Numbered from the stretch's first letter, positions 37,596 through 46,640 are shown. The stretch is 64,000 bases of DNA from Virgibacillus proomii (GCF_018916875.1 NZ_JAHLNO010000019.1:829987-893986), one strand, 5' to 3'. A program made the numbers and translations. Notes: generated by a model from the letters alone, not told the origin.

Positions 37596-37775
37596 TCGTC
37601 TAGTTTAAGCGCTCTGTAGCAAACTTCGATTTTCTTCCTACAATAAGTCAACAAATTGATTTTCCTACACTTCGGCTCGAATCTAAAGGAAGGCCGACTA
37701 AAAGCGGGCTTGTCACTCAGGCATCGACATACCCATGTTTTAGAGGCATGTTTTCTTTATCCTTAAAGAGCCGTA
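37596..37775 (+). repeat. Dispersed repeat R5, second copy
   Basis: Shares 'ggaaggccgactaaaagcgg' and the surrounding order of blocks with 2455-2665, including the 'aaacttcga...tcctac' start and 'ggcatgttttctttat' end. Confidence 0.65.
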
Positions 37776-37824
37776 TTTCTCTTATTTGAAAAATCTGCTT
37801 ATGATTTTGCCAGTGTTTGAAAGA

Positions 37825-38130
37825 AATGGCTCCTAGTTCCCGATTCACTTGGGCGACAGGACAAGGAAAGCTACGACAGCAATACATCGCACGCAGAAAA
37901 AGCGTTCTTCTTTTTCAAGGACAAGGAAAGCTACGACAGCAATACATCGCACGCAGAAAAAGTGCTTTCCTTTTTTAAGGACAAGAAAGACTACGATAGC
38001 GATACATCGCACGCAGAAAAAGTGCTTTCCTTTTTTAAGGAGAAAAGCACTCCCTGAATAAAATTTCCATTATCTCGTCAAAAATTCTACTGTTTGTACG
38101 CCGCTTGCCGAGTGTATGCGCTTTTGACTA
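37825..38130 (+). repeat. R3 tandem array (three 60-bp units) in an R2-like frame
   Basis: Units begin gacaagg at 37860, 37920 and 37980 and are exactly 60 bp. Each has gctacgacagcaatacatcg, then cacgcagaaaaag and a T-rich end able to pair with gaaaaag. The array is preceded by 'cctagttcccgattcactt', which mimics the R2 junction, and is followed by 'ccctgaataaaatttcc' and an R5-like tail (ctgtttgtacgccgcttgcc). A 70-codon frame across it exists only because 60 is divisible by three. Confidence 0.8.
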
Positions 38131-38180
38131 TTTGAGCTGTTCTATTTCTTTCCAACTCTGAATCGGAACGTTGTTTGTTA

Positions 38181-38371
38181 TGTTTATCCCGCATGTAAGG
38201 TGCCGTAAGACTCCCACTTGAAGAGCCTGGGTTGGTACAAAAGGGTCTAAGTGGGAGAAAACGGCACCTTAATGCCCGATTCGTTCAAGGGCCTTTAGGT
38301 CATACCCTTCTAGGTACTAACATTCAGTAGGAGATGGAAGAAAACTCCTACTGAATGAAGTTTCACTTTAT
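38181..38371 (+). repeat. Repeat R2 copy (structured, about 190 bp)
   Basis: A long 5' hairpin pairs aggtgccgt with acggcacct and, inside it, ctcccactt with aagtgggag. The conserved centre is ttcaagggcctttaggtcat. A 3' hairpin pairs attcagtaggag with ctcctactgaat, then the end gaagtttcactttat. Other copies: 40415, 46450, 58813; partial at 13130. Confidence 0.85.
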
Positions 38372-38454
38372 TTCGATTGTTTTATTTTTCTAACATAATC
38401 GATCTAGCCGCAGTTTCCCGCAACTCCAAATATATAAAGAGAGCGTGTATTTTA

Positions 38455-38483
38455 TTGACACCAAATTAACAAAAGTGTATTAT
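38455..38483 (+). promoter_or_regulatory. Promoter of the YeeE/YedE gene
   Basis: TTGACA (38455-38460), 17-base spacer, TATTAT (38478-38483); a TATAAT overlaps at 38481. It lies 45 bp before the start codon. Confidence 0.75.
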
Positions 38484-38527
38484 AATGAAATAAATCCGAC
38501 TATTTTTATAAGAAAGGAGTGTTTTTG

Positions 38528-39769
38528 GTGGCTTTAATTAAAGAAGAAACAAATACGGTTTCTAAAGAAAAGGTAGAATTAAATAAACCACAGCAGACAT
38601 TAGTGTTAAGTGGTCTAACGGTAACGGCAATTTTATTCGTGTATTTATTGATAACACAATCTATCATTCAACCATTGTTGCTTATTATTGGCACATTACT
38701 AGGATTTACACTGTTTCATGCTCGGTTTGGTTTTACCTCTGCCTTTAGACGATTTATGTCAGTTGGAAATGGTCAAGCGCTGCGTTCTCATATGCTTATG
38801 TTGGCTGTTGCCGTTACTTTATTTGCTCCCATTTTAGCATACGGTTATTCTTTTTTTGGAACAGAAGTTAGCGGTTATGTTTCTCCTGTAGGAGTTAGCC
38901 TTATCGTAGGAGCGTTTATCTTTGGTATCGGTATGCAGCTTGGGGGAGGGTGTGCTTCGGGAACCTTGTATGCGGTTGGCGGGGGTCGATCGGTTATGTT
39001 TATAACGCTTTTCTTCTTTATTATTGGTTCAACCATTGGAGCGAAACATCTTCCGTTTTGGACAAACGAACTTCCAAGTTTGGGTAAGATTTCTCTAGCA
39101 ACTTCGACCGGATTAGGATATGGTGGGGCATGGGTATTATCCCTTGCTATTTTTGGGCTTATTGCGTGGTTTACCATCATTGTTGAACGAAAAAAGAAAG
39201 CTCCTAAAATGGCTTCGTTACCTTCTGCACAAGGGTGGAGACGAATTTGTCGAGGTTCATGGCCATTATTTGCAGCTGCTATTGTATTAGCAGTTTTAAA
39301 TGCACTTACGCTAATGACCCGTGGTACGCCATGGGGGATCACTTCTGCATTTGCATTGTGGGGGTCGAAATTAGCACAATTATTTGGAGTCGATGTAGCA
39401 AGTTGGGGATATTGGCAAGGGGAAAATGCTGAAATTTTACAAACTTCGATATTTGCTGATTCTACCACTGTATTAAATTTTGGAGTTGTCCTTGGTGCAT
39501 TTATCGCTTCAGCTCTAGGTGGACTATTTCAGTTTACGAGATTAAATGCTAAAAATGCAGCTGCATCAGTTATTGGCGGGCTGCTAATGGGATATGGGGC
39601 AAGGCTCGCCTTTGGTTGTAATATTGGTGCTTATTTTGGAGGAATTGCTTCATTTAGCTTACATGGATATATTTGGGGAATTTTGGCTTTAGCAGGCACA
39701 TTTATTGCACTATATCTTCGACCGATGTTTGGTTTGTCGGTTCCAAAATCAAATGATTCTTTTTGCTGA
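38528..39769 (+). CDS. YeeE/YedE-family sulfur-compound transporter
   Basis: About 413 residues, with roughly nine to eleven membrane segments. The conserved cysteine motifs of the family are present twice: GMQLGGGCASGTLYAVGGG near residue 138 and RLAFGCNIGAYFGGIASFSLHG near residue 365. These thiols line the pore in TsuA/YeeE, which imports thiosulfate. Uptake of thiosulfate or a related sulfur (or selenium) compound is inferred. The start is taken as GTG 38528; AAAGGAG (38513-38519) is 8 bp before it, whereas GTG 38519 overlaps the ribosome site. The gene stands alone and has its own promoter. Confidence 0.9.
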   Translation: MALIKEETNTVSKEKVELNKPQQTLVLSGLTVTAILFVYLLITQSIIQPLLLIIGTLLGFTLFHARFGFTSAFRRFMSVGNGQALRSHMLMLAVAVTLFAPILAYGYSFFGTEVSGYVSPVGVSLIVGAFIFGIGMQLGGGCASGTLYAVGGGRSVMFITLFFFIIGSTIGAKHLPFWTNELPSLGKISLATSTGLGYGGAWVLSLAIFGLIAWFTIIVERKKKAPKMASLPSAQGWRRICRGSWPLFAAAIVLAVLNALTLMTRGTPWGITSAFALWGSKLAQLFGVDVASWGYWQGENAEILQTSIFADSTTVLNFGVVLGAFIASALGGLFQFTRLNAKNAAASVIGGLLMGYGARLAFGCNIGAYFGGIASFSLHGYIWGILALAGTFIALYLRPMFGLSVPKSNDSFC

Positions 39770-39864
39770 TGAAACGTCGCCGAATAGAAGTAAATCTGGT
39801 TCAGCGGTTTTTTAGTTGTCTAGGGTATAATATTCGTTTTCACCTAATGTATATCTATATCTTT

Positions 39865-39940
39865 TTGAAAGTAGTTCGGCTAGCTTATCATTCATGTTGC
39901 AGAAAACTTCGCTATTCTTCCTACGATAAGTATGATGGTG
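39865..39940 (+). repeat. Partial R5 copy
   Basis: 'ttcggctagcttatcattca' and 'cttcctacgataagta' match the left part of R5 at 2455. It lies just after the YeeE/YedE gene. Confidence 0.5.
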
Positions 39941-40059
39941 TAAGAAAGGAAATGGTGAAACTTGCTATCGGTTCAAACGATATTTTATATCCTCCGTCTA
40001 TCAGGATGTTCATGAAACCCCAACAGCTATTACGGAATATCCAATTTATTATTGCTTGA

Positions 40060-40414
40060 ACCTTTCCAGAGCACTTTATTTTGTGCGGTAAAGTTGGGTT
40101 GTACCTTAAAAAAGAAGGAGGACAGTGGGCGAAATCAATTCTGCCAAAACGTTATTAAAGTTCGCTTGATCATTTGTTAAAGCAATACGCTGGAAATTTT
40201 ACAACTGGATTTATAAATGATCAACACTTTGCACATTTATGCTTAATAACACAAATCAAAAGCAGTATTGGAAAATGGTGTGGTTAAATAATAGAAAGTC
40301 ACTCTGAAACACCTTGCGTTTCTAAGTAGAAATTTACGGTGATGTTTATTAAAGTCTGGAGTTAAGTCATATTTTTTCAATTTATCTAGATGTATTCTTT
40401 CTTGAAATAGTTTA
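40060..40414. other. Interval with no supported gene
   Basis: Only short frames without ribosome sites. No known RNA or terminator seen. Confidence 0.3.
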
Positions 40415-40606
40415 TTTTTTATCCCACATCTAACTGGCAGTAAGACCCCCACCTCGGGGAGTAAGAGGCAGCGAAGAAGTCTAGGTGGGGGATAACGGAA
40501 AGTCAAATGTCCGATTGGTTCAAGGGCCTTTAGGTCATACCATTAAGGTACTAACCATGAGTGGGGGATGAAAGAAAACCCCCGCTCATGGAAGTTTCAC
40601 TTTATA
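40415..40606 (+). repeat. Repeat R2 copy with compensatory stem changes
   Basis: Same architecture as the copy at 38181, but the stems differ in matched pairs: cccccacct with aggtggggg at the 5' hairpin, and ccatgagtggggg with cccccgctcatgg at the 3' hairpin. The core ttcaagggcctttaggtcat is unchanged. Such paired changes show that the fold, not just the sequence, is kept. Confidence 0.85.
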
Positions 40607-40800
40607 TAATTTACATTTGCTTCTTTTTCAATCCCGATTATATAGGTTTGTTTAACTTCCTTAACGATTTGTGCTGCTACTGGCTGTTCCATCTCTTTTC
40701 CTGATAATGATTCTTTTACGTCAGTTAATGAACCGTCAGCTGTAATAATGAGATCCACATGAAAACCATTTTTTCCTAACACGATATCGATTTTTACTGA
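40597..40800 (-). pseudogene. Fragment of a PepSY-like protein
   Basis: The minus strand from about 40800 reads KIDIVLGKNGFHVDLIITADG and then QIVKEVKQTYIIGIEKEANV, with the strand-turn-strand and helix pattern of PepSY-type inhibitory domains. It ends at the edge of R2, and no ribosome site or complete N-terminus is present. I regard it as a leftover 3' fragment; identity is weak. Confidence 0.35.
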
Positions 40801-41084
40801 ATCTTACTACACCAACTGTTTGGTCATCCTTCACGAGATTCACCATCACGTTTTTAGTATGATTTGGTGCCCATCAAAGACCAGCCAATTCTTCAAAACA
40901 AAGGTAAAAGCAGGGTAAATGAATGCATAACTAATAAAATGCTTATCCAGCATCCCCCTTTCGGCAGTTGGGATAACGATTACATGAGTATTTAATCCGG
41001 TACTCAACAGGCAAATAGTTGTGAAACAGTTATCTTCTCCATTTATCTGGTGATCCTCCTCCCCAAAAAATCGGGTCGAAATGT
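40801..41084. other. Interval with no supported gene
   Basis: Possibly the rest of the PepSY-like fragment's original gene, now unreadable in all frames. Confidence 0.3.
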
Positions 41085-41480
41085 CTTATCCAATTTCATC
41101 ACACGTTAGAACGGATAAAATTTTAGCGTTGAAGTTCATTTAACGTAGTTAAAAATTTTTAAGTTCTAAGTATAAGTGCAACTAGGCTATCGTCTGCGCT
41201 TTTCTTGCTACTAACCATGTTTTCTTTATTTACTTGCTTCTCCGTTCCTTGGAAAAGAAAAACAATTTTCCTATTTTGGAATAAATTTTGAGAAAGCCGT
41301 TTGTGCTCATAATCTACAAAAAGACCTTCTACTAAAAACGTCCACGTCCTGTAGGCAACGTCGAAGTCAGTACGTCCTGTACAAGTGTGTTACTTGAAAC
41401 TACCCATCCTCGAACTTCGACTCGATAATTGTGCTAGTATCAGCGTTGCAACAGGACGTTTCGTGCTTCTCCACTTTTGA
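41085..41480 (-). repeat. Repeat R4, inverted copy
   Basis: Reverse complement of the sequence at about 54085-54437. Shared blocks on this strand: 'cgttagaacggataaaattt', 'aaaatttttaagttctaagt', 'ataagtgcaactaggctatc', 'gaccttctactaaaaacgtc' and 'cagtacgtcctgtac'. A third copy is at 59085. Confidence 0.8.
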
Positions 41481-41595
41481 ACATGCGCTAGTTGTTATGT
41501 AAGAAAGCTAAATGAAAATTATTTATAAATGTTGGATAAGCCGTCAGATAACTACAACTTTCAGAGTAATTCACGAAGTTTTCATATAAATTTTG

Positions 41596-41624
41596 TTGAT
41601 GTATTCGATTGCAAATGATATATT
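41596..41624 (+). promoter_or_regulatory. Promoter of the ycnK-like gene
   Basis: TTGATG (41596-41601), 17-base spacer, TATATT (41619-41624), 48 bp before the start. As this gene is expected to repress itself, its operator probably overlaps this site, but I could not single it out. Confidence 0.65.
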
Positions 41625-41672
41625 ATGTTTTAAAGTGTTAAAAGATGTTACGTATTGGGGGAGGGAGAAATC

Positions 41673-42251
41673 ATGTTACCACTTGAAAGAAGGAAGCGGA
41701 TAAAAAAGCTTATACTTGAAAGAAAGAATTTGCGTATATCCGACTTAAGTAAAGAGTTTGGTGTCTCGGAAATGACAATTCATCGCGACGTTAAAGCGTT
41801 AGAGGAGGAAGGGGTTTTAACCAAGACTTTTGGTGGCATTTCATTAGTGGAAACTGATGTAAATGAACAGCAAAAGAACCACTGTACTTATTGTAGTCGA
41901 GCAATTAATGAAAAATTAGCCTATCGATTAATTTTAACAAATAATAACATTGAAGTTACATGCTGTGCTCATTGTGGTTTACTTCGGCAACAGCAATTAG
42001 GAAATCAGGTCATACAAGCAATTTGTTCTGATTTTCTAAGACAAACAACTATAAGTGCTCCATTAGCATGGTATGTGACAGATACTACTTTGCATATGGG
42101 ATGTTGTCATCCACAAATATTAACCTTTGAATGGCGTGAACATGCAGAAAAATTTGTCAAAGGCTTTGGGGGAAAGATATATTCTTACGAAGATATTACA
42201 GAAGTTCTGCTCAAGAAAATGAGTGGAACGTTTCAATGTAAAAATCATTAA
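41673..42251 (+). CDS. ycnK: YcnK-like copper-responsive repressor (DeoR HTH plus NosL domain)
   Basis: 192 residues in two domains. Residues 1-55 are a DeoR-type winged helix (ERRKRIKKLILERKNLRISDL, then VSEMTIHRDVKALEEEGVL). Residues about 70-190 are NosL-like with paired cysteines: HCTYCSRAINEK, VTCCAHCGLL, LHMGCCHPQILTFEWREHAEKFVKGFGGKIYSYEDI in part, and a Cys near the end. In B. subtilis, YcnK is the copper-sensing repressor of the ycnKJI copper-uptake operon. Here the next gene is not ycnJ but a lipoprotein with FixH/YtkA-like domains, 21 bp downstream. GGGGAGGGAG lies before ATG 41673. Confidence 0.87.
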   Translation: MLPLERRKRIKKLILERKNLRISDLSKEFGVSEMTIHRDVKALEEEGVLTKTFGGISLVETDVNEQQKNHCTYCSRAINEKLAYRLILTNNNIEVTCCAHCGLLRQQQLGNQVIQAICSDFLRQTTISAPLAWYVTDTTLHMGCCHPQILTFEWREHAEKFVKGFGGKIYSYEDITEVLLKKMSGTFQCKNH

Positions 42252-42272
42252 TAAAAGGGGAATGGTTGTATC

Positions 42273-43031
42273 ATGAAAAAAATATCATTACTAGTATCTA
42301 TTTTAATTATTATGTTTTTGGCAGCTTGTGGCAATCCAGAAGGTGGTGCTAAAAAAGGGGAAGACACAAAAGCAGGTGAAGAGGAGTTAGCAGAAGAACT
42401 AAAGGAACTAAAAGTGGATTTCGAAATTCCAGAAACTGCAGAACCGGGGGAGACTGTTGAGTTAAAAGCAACCGTTACATATGGCGATGAAAAAGTAACC
42501 GATGCAGATGAGGTTGTGTTTGAAGTTTGGAAAAAAGATAAAAAAGATGACAGTACGAAAATAGATGGTAAGAATCATAAAGATGGAACCTATACAGCGG
42601 AAATGACGTTTGAAGAAGCTGGTGTGTACGAAATGTATGCTCATACAACGGCTAGGGATCTTCACACCATGCCTAAAAAGGCAATAACGGTAGGTGAAGA
42701 GGAAGCTGTTGAAGGTCATGAAGGTCATGATAATCCAGAAGGTTTTGCTCTCCATTTTATGGAACCGGAAAATGTTGTGGTAGGCGAAGAAACAGAATTG
42801 ATGGTTCACTTGCAAATGGATGAGAAACCATTGGAAAAAGCTTCTGTTCAATATGAAGTAAACAAAGAAGGACAAGTTGATAAAGAAACGATCAAGGCAA
42901 CTGAGGGTACAGCAGGGGAATATACAGGAACATACGTGTTTTCTGAGTCTGGAACTTATCAATTAAAGGTACAAGTTAAAGCGGATGATGGTATAAAAGA
43001 GCAAAAGGAATATGAAATCGTAGTAAAATAG
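42273..43031 (+). CDS. Lipoprotein with two FixH/YtkA-like domains
   Basis: 252 residues. The signal peptide ends in the lipobox LAAC (Cys19), so the protein is anchored outside the cytoplasmic membrane. Two related beta-sandwich domains follow, about residues 48-140 (VDFEIPETAEPGETVELKATV, GVYEMYAHTTAR) and 160-252 (LHFMEPENVVVGEETELMVHL, GTYQLKVQVKAD). A His-rich linker HEGHDNPEG lies between them. Such YtkA/FixH-like proteins are linked to copper handling and cytochrome oxidase assembly. Position 21 bp after the copper repressor supports a role in copper trafficking. Confidence 0.85.
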   Translation: MKKISLLVSILIIMFLAACGNPEGGAKKGEDTKAGEEELAEELKELKVDFEIPETAEPGETVELKATVTYGDEKVTDADEVVFEVWKKDKKDDSTKIDGKNHKDGTYTAEMTFEEAGVYEMYAHTTARDLHTMPKKAITVGEEEAVEGHEGHDNPEGFALHFMEPENVVVGEETELMVHLQMDEKPLEKASVQYEVNKEGQVDKETIKATEGTAGEYTGTYVFSESGTYQLKVQVKADDGIKEQKEYEIVVK

Positions 43032-43040
43032 TAACTTTGT

Positions 43041-43078
43041 AAAAACAGGATTGCTTCAAAATAGGCAATCCTGTTTTT
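43041..43078 (+). terminator. Terminator of the ycnK-lipoprotein operon
   Basis: aaaaacaggattgc (43041-43054) pairs with gcaatcctgttttt (43065-43078) around 10 bases, ending in a T tract. Confidence 0.93.
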
Positions 43079-43680
43079 CGTTAGGGAGAAATTAATAGAT
43101 TGGTAAAACTTTGCTGGAAGGTAGTGAGTATGTTTATGATGAAACATAAGCATTATTAAGAAATTCTGACGACTAACATTAAGATTGAATAAACTTCTAG
43201 TAATTATGTATTAGCCTCATTTTGACTACCTGAGTTTTGTGGATTGAGATATAATAATTCAAGGAGATGGATTTTTAAAACATAAATTTCCATTTTGCAT
43301 CGTTGACAAATTCAATGAGGTACATCATAAGGAACGTAATCATATAGAGAACGTTGGTTTCAAAGACGGCTTTAGAAATGTAATAATTTCGATAACAACG
43401 TTAATTTCCTATACTTATAATCTATTTCACCGTATTGGTAAAGAAAAGAGAAAGGTTTTTAAAGCTACTTACCATCTGTTTTCACGTTAAAGTTTACCGT
43501 GTAGAATTGTATATAATGGTTTGATTTCAAGCTAGCAACAATTTTTAGCTAGTTGTTCTCTGCAAATTAAACATTTGGTATTACTGCTTCTTTTAAATAG
43601 TATGGTATTTTGCACCACTTATGTAAAAAAGCAGAAAAAATATTATAGCAATTGTTCACGTGTAAAGGCGTATTTACAAA
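43079..43680. other. Interval with no supported gene
   Basis: About 600 bp, AT-rich, with only short frames. Nothing recognisable on either strand. Confidence 0.35.
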
Positions 43681-43686
43681 TACAAA

Positions 43687-43710
43687 GAGGAGCATTATAA
43701 AATGCCCCTC
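43687..43710 (-). terminator. Terminator after the flotillin gene
   Basis: gaggagcatt and aatgcccctc pair, with one mismatch, around ataa. On the minus strand a T-rich tract follows. Confidence 0.7.
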
Positions 43711-43738
43711 AGCTATGCTTTATGTTGCTTTTGCTTTA

Positions 43739-45280
43739 TTATTTATCTATCTCAGCAAGTTGAGATTCTTTTTCTTCCTTATTATATAGTGGTTGACTCA
43801 AGTCATAATCATCTGTCGAATGTGTTTTGCCACTGATATTTTCTAATAGCTCTTTTATATCAATACCAGAGGATGCTTTAAGTGACTCCTGCAAATTTGC
43901 CATTAAATTGGTTGCATATCCTGAAACTTTATTCGCACCGCCGCCACTGTCGCTTCCGCCTGTATCAACGACTGTAATCTTATCAATATTTGCCAGTGGA
44001 TTTGCGATCTCTCTTGCATATTCAGGTAACATTTTTATAACCATATCCAAAATTGCAGCTTGACCGTATTGTTCAAAGGCTTCAGCAATCTTGCGTTTTG
44101 CTTCGGCTTCAGCTAATCCAGTTAGTCGGATAATATCCGCTTCTGATTCTCCTTGTGCTCTTTGTGCTTCTGCTTTTGCAAGACCGTCTACGCGAACTCG
44201 TTCCGCTTCGGCTTTAGCTTCAGCTTCAATTCGGTATTGATTTGCCTCTGCTTCTGCCATTTGCTTCATTTTATCTGCTGCAGCTGCTTGTTCCACAGCA
44301 TAACGATCTGCATCTGCCTTCTTTTTAACTTCTGAATCATACTGTCTTTCTCGTCTTAAAATTTCTTTTTCCTCTAATTCAATTTGCTTTTGCCGCTCAA
44401 TAATTTTAATTTGCATTTCTTGCTCGGTAACATCTTGCTTTGCTCGTGCAGTTTCCAAATCATAGGCTTGGTCAGCACGCGCTTTGGCAATATCCTGTTC
44501 ACGACGATACTCGGCAGTTTTTAATTGGTTTACTTTTTCTGCCTCCGCAATTTCTGTAGCTCGTTCTAGTTCAGCTTTCTTTGCTTCCTTAGCAGCCTCA
44601 GCTTGTTTAATTCTTGTTTCCTTATCTGCTTCTGCGGTTGCAATATCGGCATCTCTTTTTACTTGAGCAATTCTAGGTTTACCTAAAGAGTCTAAGTAGC
44701 CATTTTTATCTTTAACATCTTTAATGGTAAATGAAACGATAACTAACCCCATTTTAGCCAAATCTTGAGAGGCGACCCGTTGTACCTCTTGAGAAAATTT
44801 ATCCCGATTTTTGTATATTTCTTCAACCGTCATAGAGCCTAAAATGGAACGCAGGTGACCTTCCAGTACTTCTTTTGCTTCAACTTCTAGGTCTTCCTTT
44901 GATTTTCCTAAAAACTGTTCTGCTGCAGTAGCGATTTCGCTAATCGAGCTGCCAATTTTTATGATTGCGGTTCCATCTGCCATTACCGGTACACCTTGTT
45001 CGGTATATACTTCAGGAGTAGTTACTTCTAATTTACTTGATAATAAGCTGATAGGTTCTGCTTGTTGAAATACTGGTAAAACAAATGTGCCTCCACCACG
45101 AATAATTTTAATTTTATTTCCTGATTCATCGACATGTACATTTTTTCCGCCTAGATAGCTTCCTGTAACAATTAACGCCTCGTCAGGTCCAGCAGTTCGG
45201 TATTTAGAAACAAAAACACCAATTAAAGCTAGTAATAAAAATACAACAATTCCAATAATAATCCAAAATCCTTCAAACAT
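43739..45280 (-). CDS. floT: Flotillin-like protein FloT (YuaG)
   Basis: 513 residues. A short N-terminal membrane segment (FWIIIGIVVFLLLALIGVFV) is followed by an SPFH domain to about residue 200 (ALIVTGSYLGGKN, GGGTFVLPVFQQAEPISLLS). A long Ala/Glu-rich coiled coil (EADKETRIKQAEAAKEAKKA and many EA repeats) leads to a C-terminal oligomerisation part (GQAAILDMVIKMLPEYAREIA). Flotillins scaffold ordered membrane domains and affect fluidity, signalling and sporulation. The ATG 45280 follows AGGAGG; the frame upstream to 45316 has no site. The upstream partner yuaF lies 528 bp away, separated by tandem repeats, unlike in B. subtilis. Confidence 0.93.
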   Translation of the reverse strand: MFEGFWIIIGIVVFLLLALIGVFVSKYRTAGPDEALIVTGSYLGGKNVHVDESGNKIKIIRGGGTFVLPVFQQAEPISLLSSKLEVTTPEVYTEQGVPVMADGTAIIKIGSSISEIATAAEQFLGKSKEDLEVEAKEVLEGHLRSILGSMTVEEIYKNRDKFSQEVQRVASQDLAKMGLVIVSFTIKDVKDKNGYLDSLGKPRIAQVKRDADIATAEADKETRIKQAEAAKEAKKAELERATEIAEAEKVNQLKTAEYRREQDIAKARADQAYDLETARAKQDVTEQEMQIKIIERQKQIELEEKEILRRERQYDSEVKKKADADRYAVEQAAAADKMKQMAEAEANQYRIEAEAKAEAERVRVDGLAKAEAQRAQGESEADIIRLTGLAEAEAKRKIAEAFEQYGQAAILDMVIKMLPEYAREIANPLANIDKITVVDTGGSDSGGGANKVSGYATNLMANLQESLKASSGIDIKELLENISGKTHSTDDYDLSQPLYNKEEKESQLAEIDK

Positions 45281-45399
45281 ATGATTCCTCCTATACGTGT
45301 TATTATTTATTAACAAGCAATCCCTGAAAAGAGAACGCTGCTGTTAACTGAATTATCTTTATTACTCTCACTTCGATAGTTATAGAGAATGCGAAGACG

Positions 45400-45808
45400 G
45401 TTAAGTGGAAATAACGGCACCTAAATACCCTAGCCGTTCGAGTAGACAGGACAAGGAAAGCTACTTGAATAGACACCGCACGCAGAAAAAGCGCCCTTCT
45501 TTTTCAAGGACAAGGAAAGCTACTTGAATAGACACCGCACGCAGAAAAAGCGCCCTTCTTTTTCAAGGACAAGGAAAGCTACTTGAATAGTCATCGCATG
45601 CAGAAAAAGTGCTTTTCTTTTTCAAGGACAAGGAAAGCTACTTGAATAGTCATCGCATGCAGAAAAAGTGCTTTTCTTTTTCAAGGACAGAGTTGCTACG
45701 ACAGCAATACATCGCGTTTTTTCACGGACAAGGAAAACGATGGACGAAAACGATACATCGCGACTTTTGTTTCACCCAGAGAAAATACTTCTTGAATCAA
45801 ATTTCACT
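45400..45808 (+). repeat. R3 tandem array (four 59-bp units plus degenerate units)
   Basis: Units start gacaagg at 45450, 45509, 45568 and 45627 and are 59 bp each. Units 1-2 (agacaccgcacgcagaaaaag) and 3-4 (tagtcatcgcatgcagaaaa) are near-identical pairs. Two degenerate units fill 45686-45790. The array is preceded by 'taacggcacctaaatacccta' with one base skipped and followed by 'cttgaatcaaatttcacttt', which are the R2 arms. Each unit can form a gaaaaag/ctttttc hairpin. Confidence 0.85.
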
Positions 45809-46342
45809 TTATTGATCTAAATCGTTATTATATGGTTCAATGTAAAGAACCCCTTCTCTAACCTCTAAAACCAAGACTTCTGTACCTTCAGCAATAGGCT
45901 GTTTATTAAAGGTAGTTGCTGGTTTAGAGATTCTTCCACTTTTACTCTCAATAACAACTTCCCCATATCCATCAGCAGGGACTGCAATAATGATTTTTCC
46001 TATCCGCCCCGCTAATGAAGACTCGGTATACCCTAGGGATTGTTCAGCTGATGCTAACGGTACAAGGACAAATACATGTAACAATATATCCAGAATAAGT
46101 GAAATTAGTGCTGAAATAATTATAATTAGTAAACTAGACAAGCTAGTCATTGTTTCCAATAAATAACCTGAAGCAGAGAAAAAAGTAATAAAAGCTAAAA
46201 TAAGAATAGGGTTAGCTATTGGAAATATTTCACCAATACCTTCAAACATATCTCCAAAGAAAATGTAAAGAAGAATCAGCGCACCAGCAATGGTTAACAT
46301 ATATAAGTAGATGGTTTCAACGGGAATTCCAAATATAGTCAT
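45809..46342 (-). CDS. yuaF: NfeD-family membrane protein (YuaF)
   Basis: 177 residues: four membrane helices (IYLYMLTIAGALILLYIFF onward), then a C-terminal OB-fold of about 60 residues (SLAGRIGKIIIAVPADGYGEVVIE, EGTEVLVLEVREGVLYIEPY). NfeD proteins are encoded next to flotillins and work with them in membrane microdomains. The ATG at 46342 follows AAGGAGGTGATACAT. The flotillin gene lies downstream on the same strand but 528 bp away because of the R3 array, so co-transcription would have to pass through a string of hairpins. Confidence 0.9.
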   Translation of the reverse strand: MTIFGIPVETIYLYMLTIAGALILLYIFFGDMFEGIGEIFPIANPILILAFITFFSASGYLLETMTSLSSLLIIIISALISLILDILLHVFVLVPLASAEQSLGYTESSLAGRIGKIIIAVPADGYGEVVIESKSGRISKPATTFNKQPIAEGTEVLVLEVREGVLYIEPYNNDLDQ

Positions 46343-46449
46343 ATGTATCACCTCCTTCATTAATTATTCTTCTGGAAGCATTTGAGCATTGCAGTAAAAC
46401 AGGGAAGTAATTTGAAACTAGTTTTTATATCCTTCTGAACGATAGGAGT

Positions 46450-46640
46450 TGTTTATCCCGTATGTAAGGTGCCGTAAGACTCCCACTTCAAGAGCCTTAG
46501 TTGGTACAAAAGGTTCTAAGTGGGAGAAAGCGGCACCTAAATGCCCGATTCGTTCAAGGGTCTTTAGGTCATACCCTTCTAGGTACTAACATTCAGTAGG
46601 AGATGGAAGAAAACTCCTACTGAATGAAGTTTCACTTTAT
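46450..46640 (+). repeat. Repeat R2 copy, upstream of yuaF
   Basis: Nearly identical to 38181-38371, including the tgtttatcccg start, both hairpins and the gaagtttcactttat end. It lies about 100 bp before the minus-strand yuaF start. Confidence 0.9.

Noticed and set aside
37849..38061. Open frame with three repeats of an RKATTAIHRTQKK-like unit
   Set aside because: It is a by-product of 60-bp non-coding R3 units; the related 59-bp array at 45450 cannot keep the frame.
39763..40059. 98-codon frame after the YeeE/YedE gene
   Set aside because: It includes an R5 fragment, has mixed composition and no ribosome site.
40243..40506. 87-codon minus-strand frame across R2
   Set aside because: It overlaps the structured repeat and has no homologous frame in other copies.
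44153..44666. Cys/Ser/Phe-rich plus-strand frames opposite floT
   Set aside because: Antisense of the Ala/Glu coiled coil of flotillin.
37860..45790. R3 arrays as CRISPR arrays
   Set aside because: Units are contiguous and near-identical with no unique spacers, and no cas gene is present.
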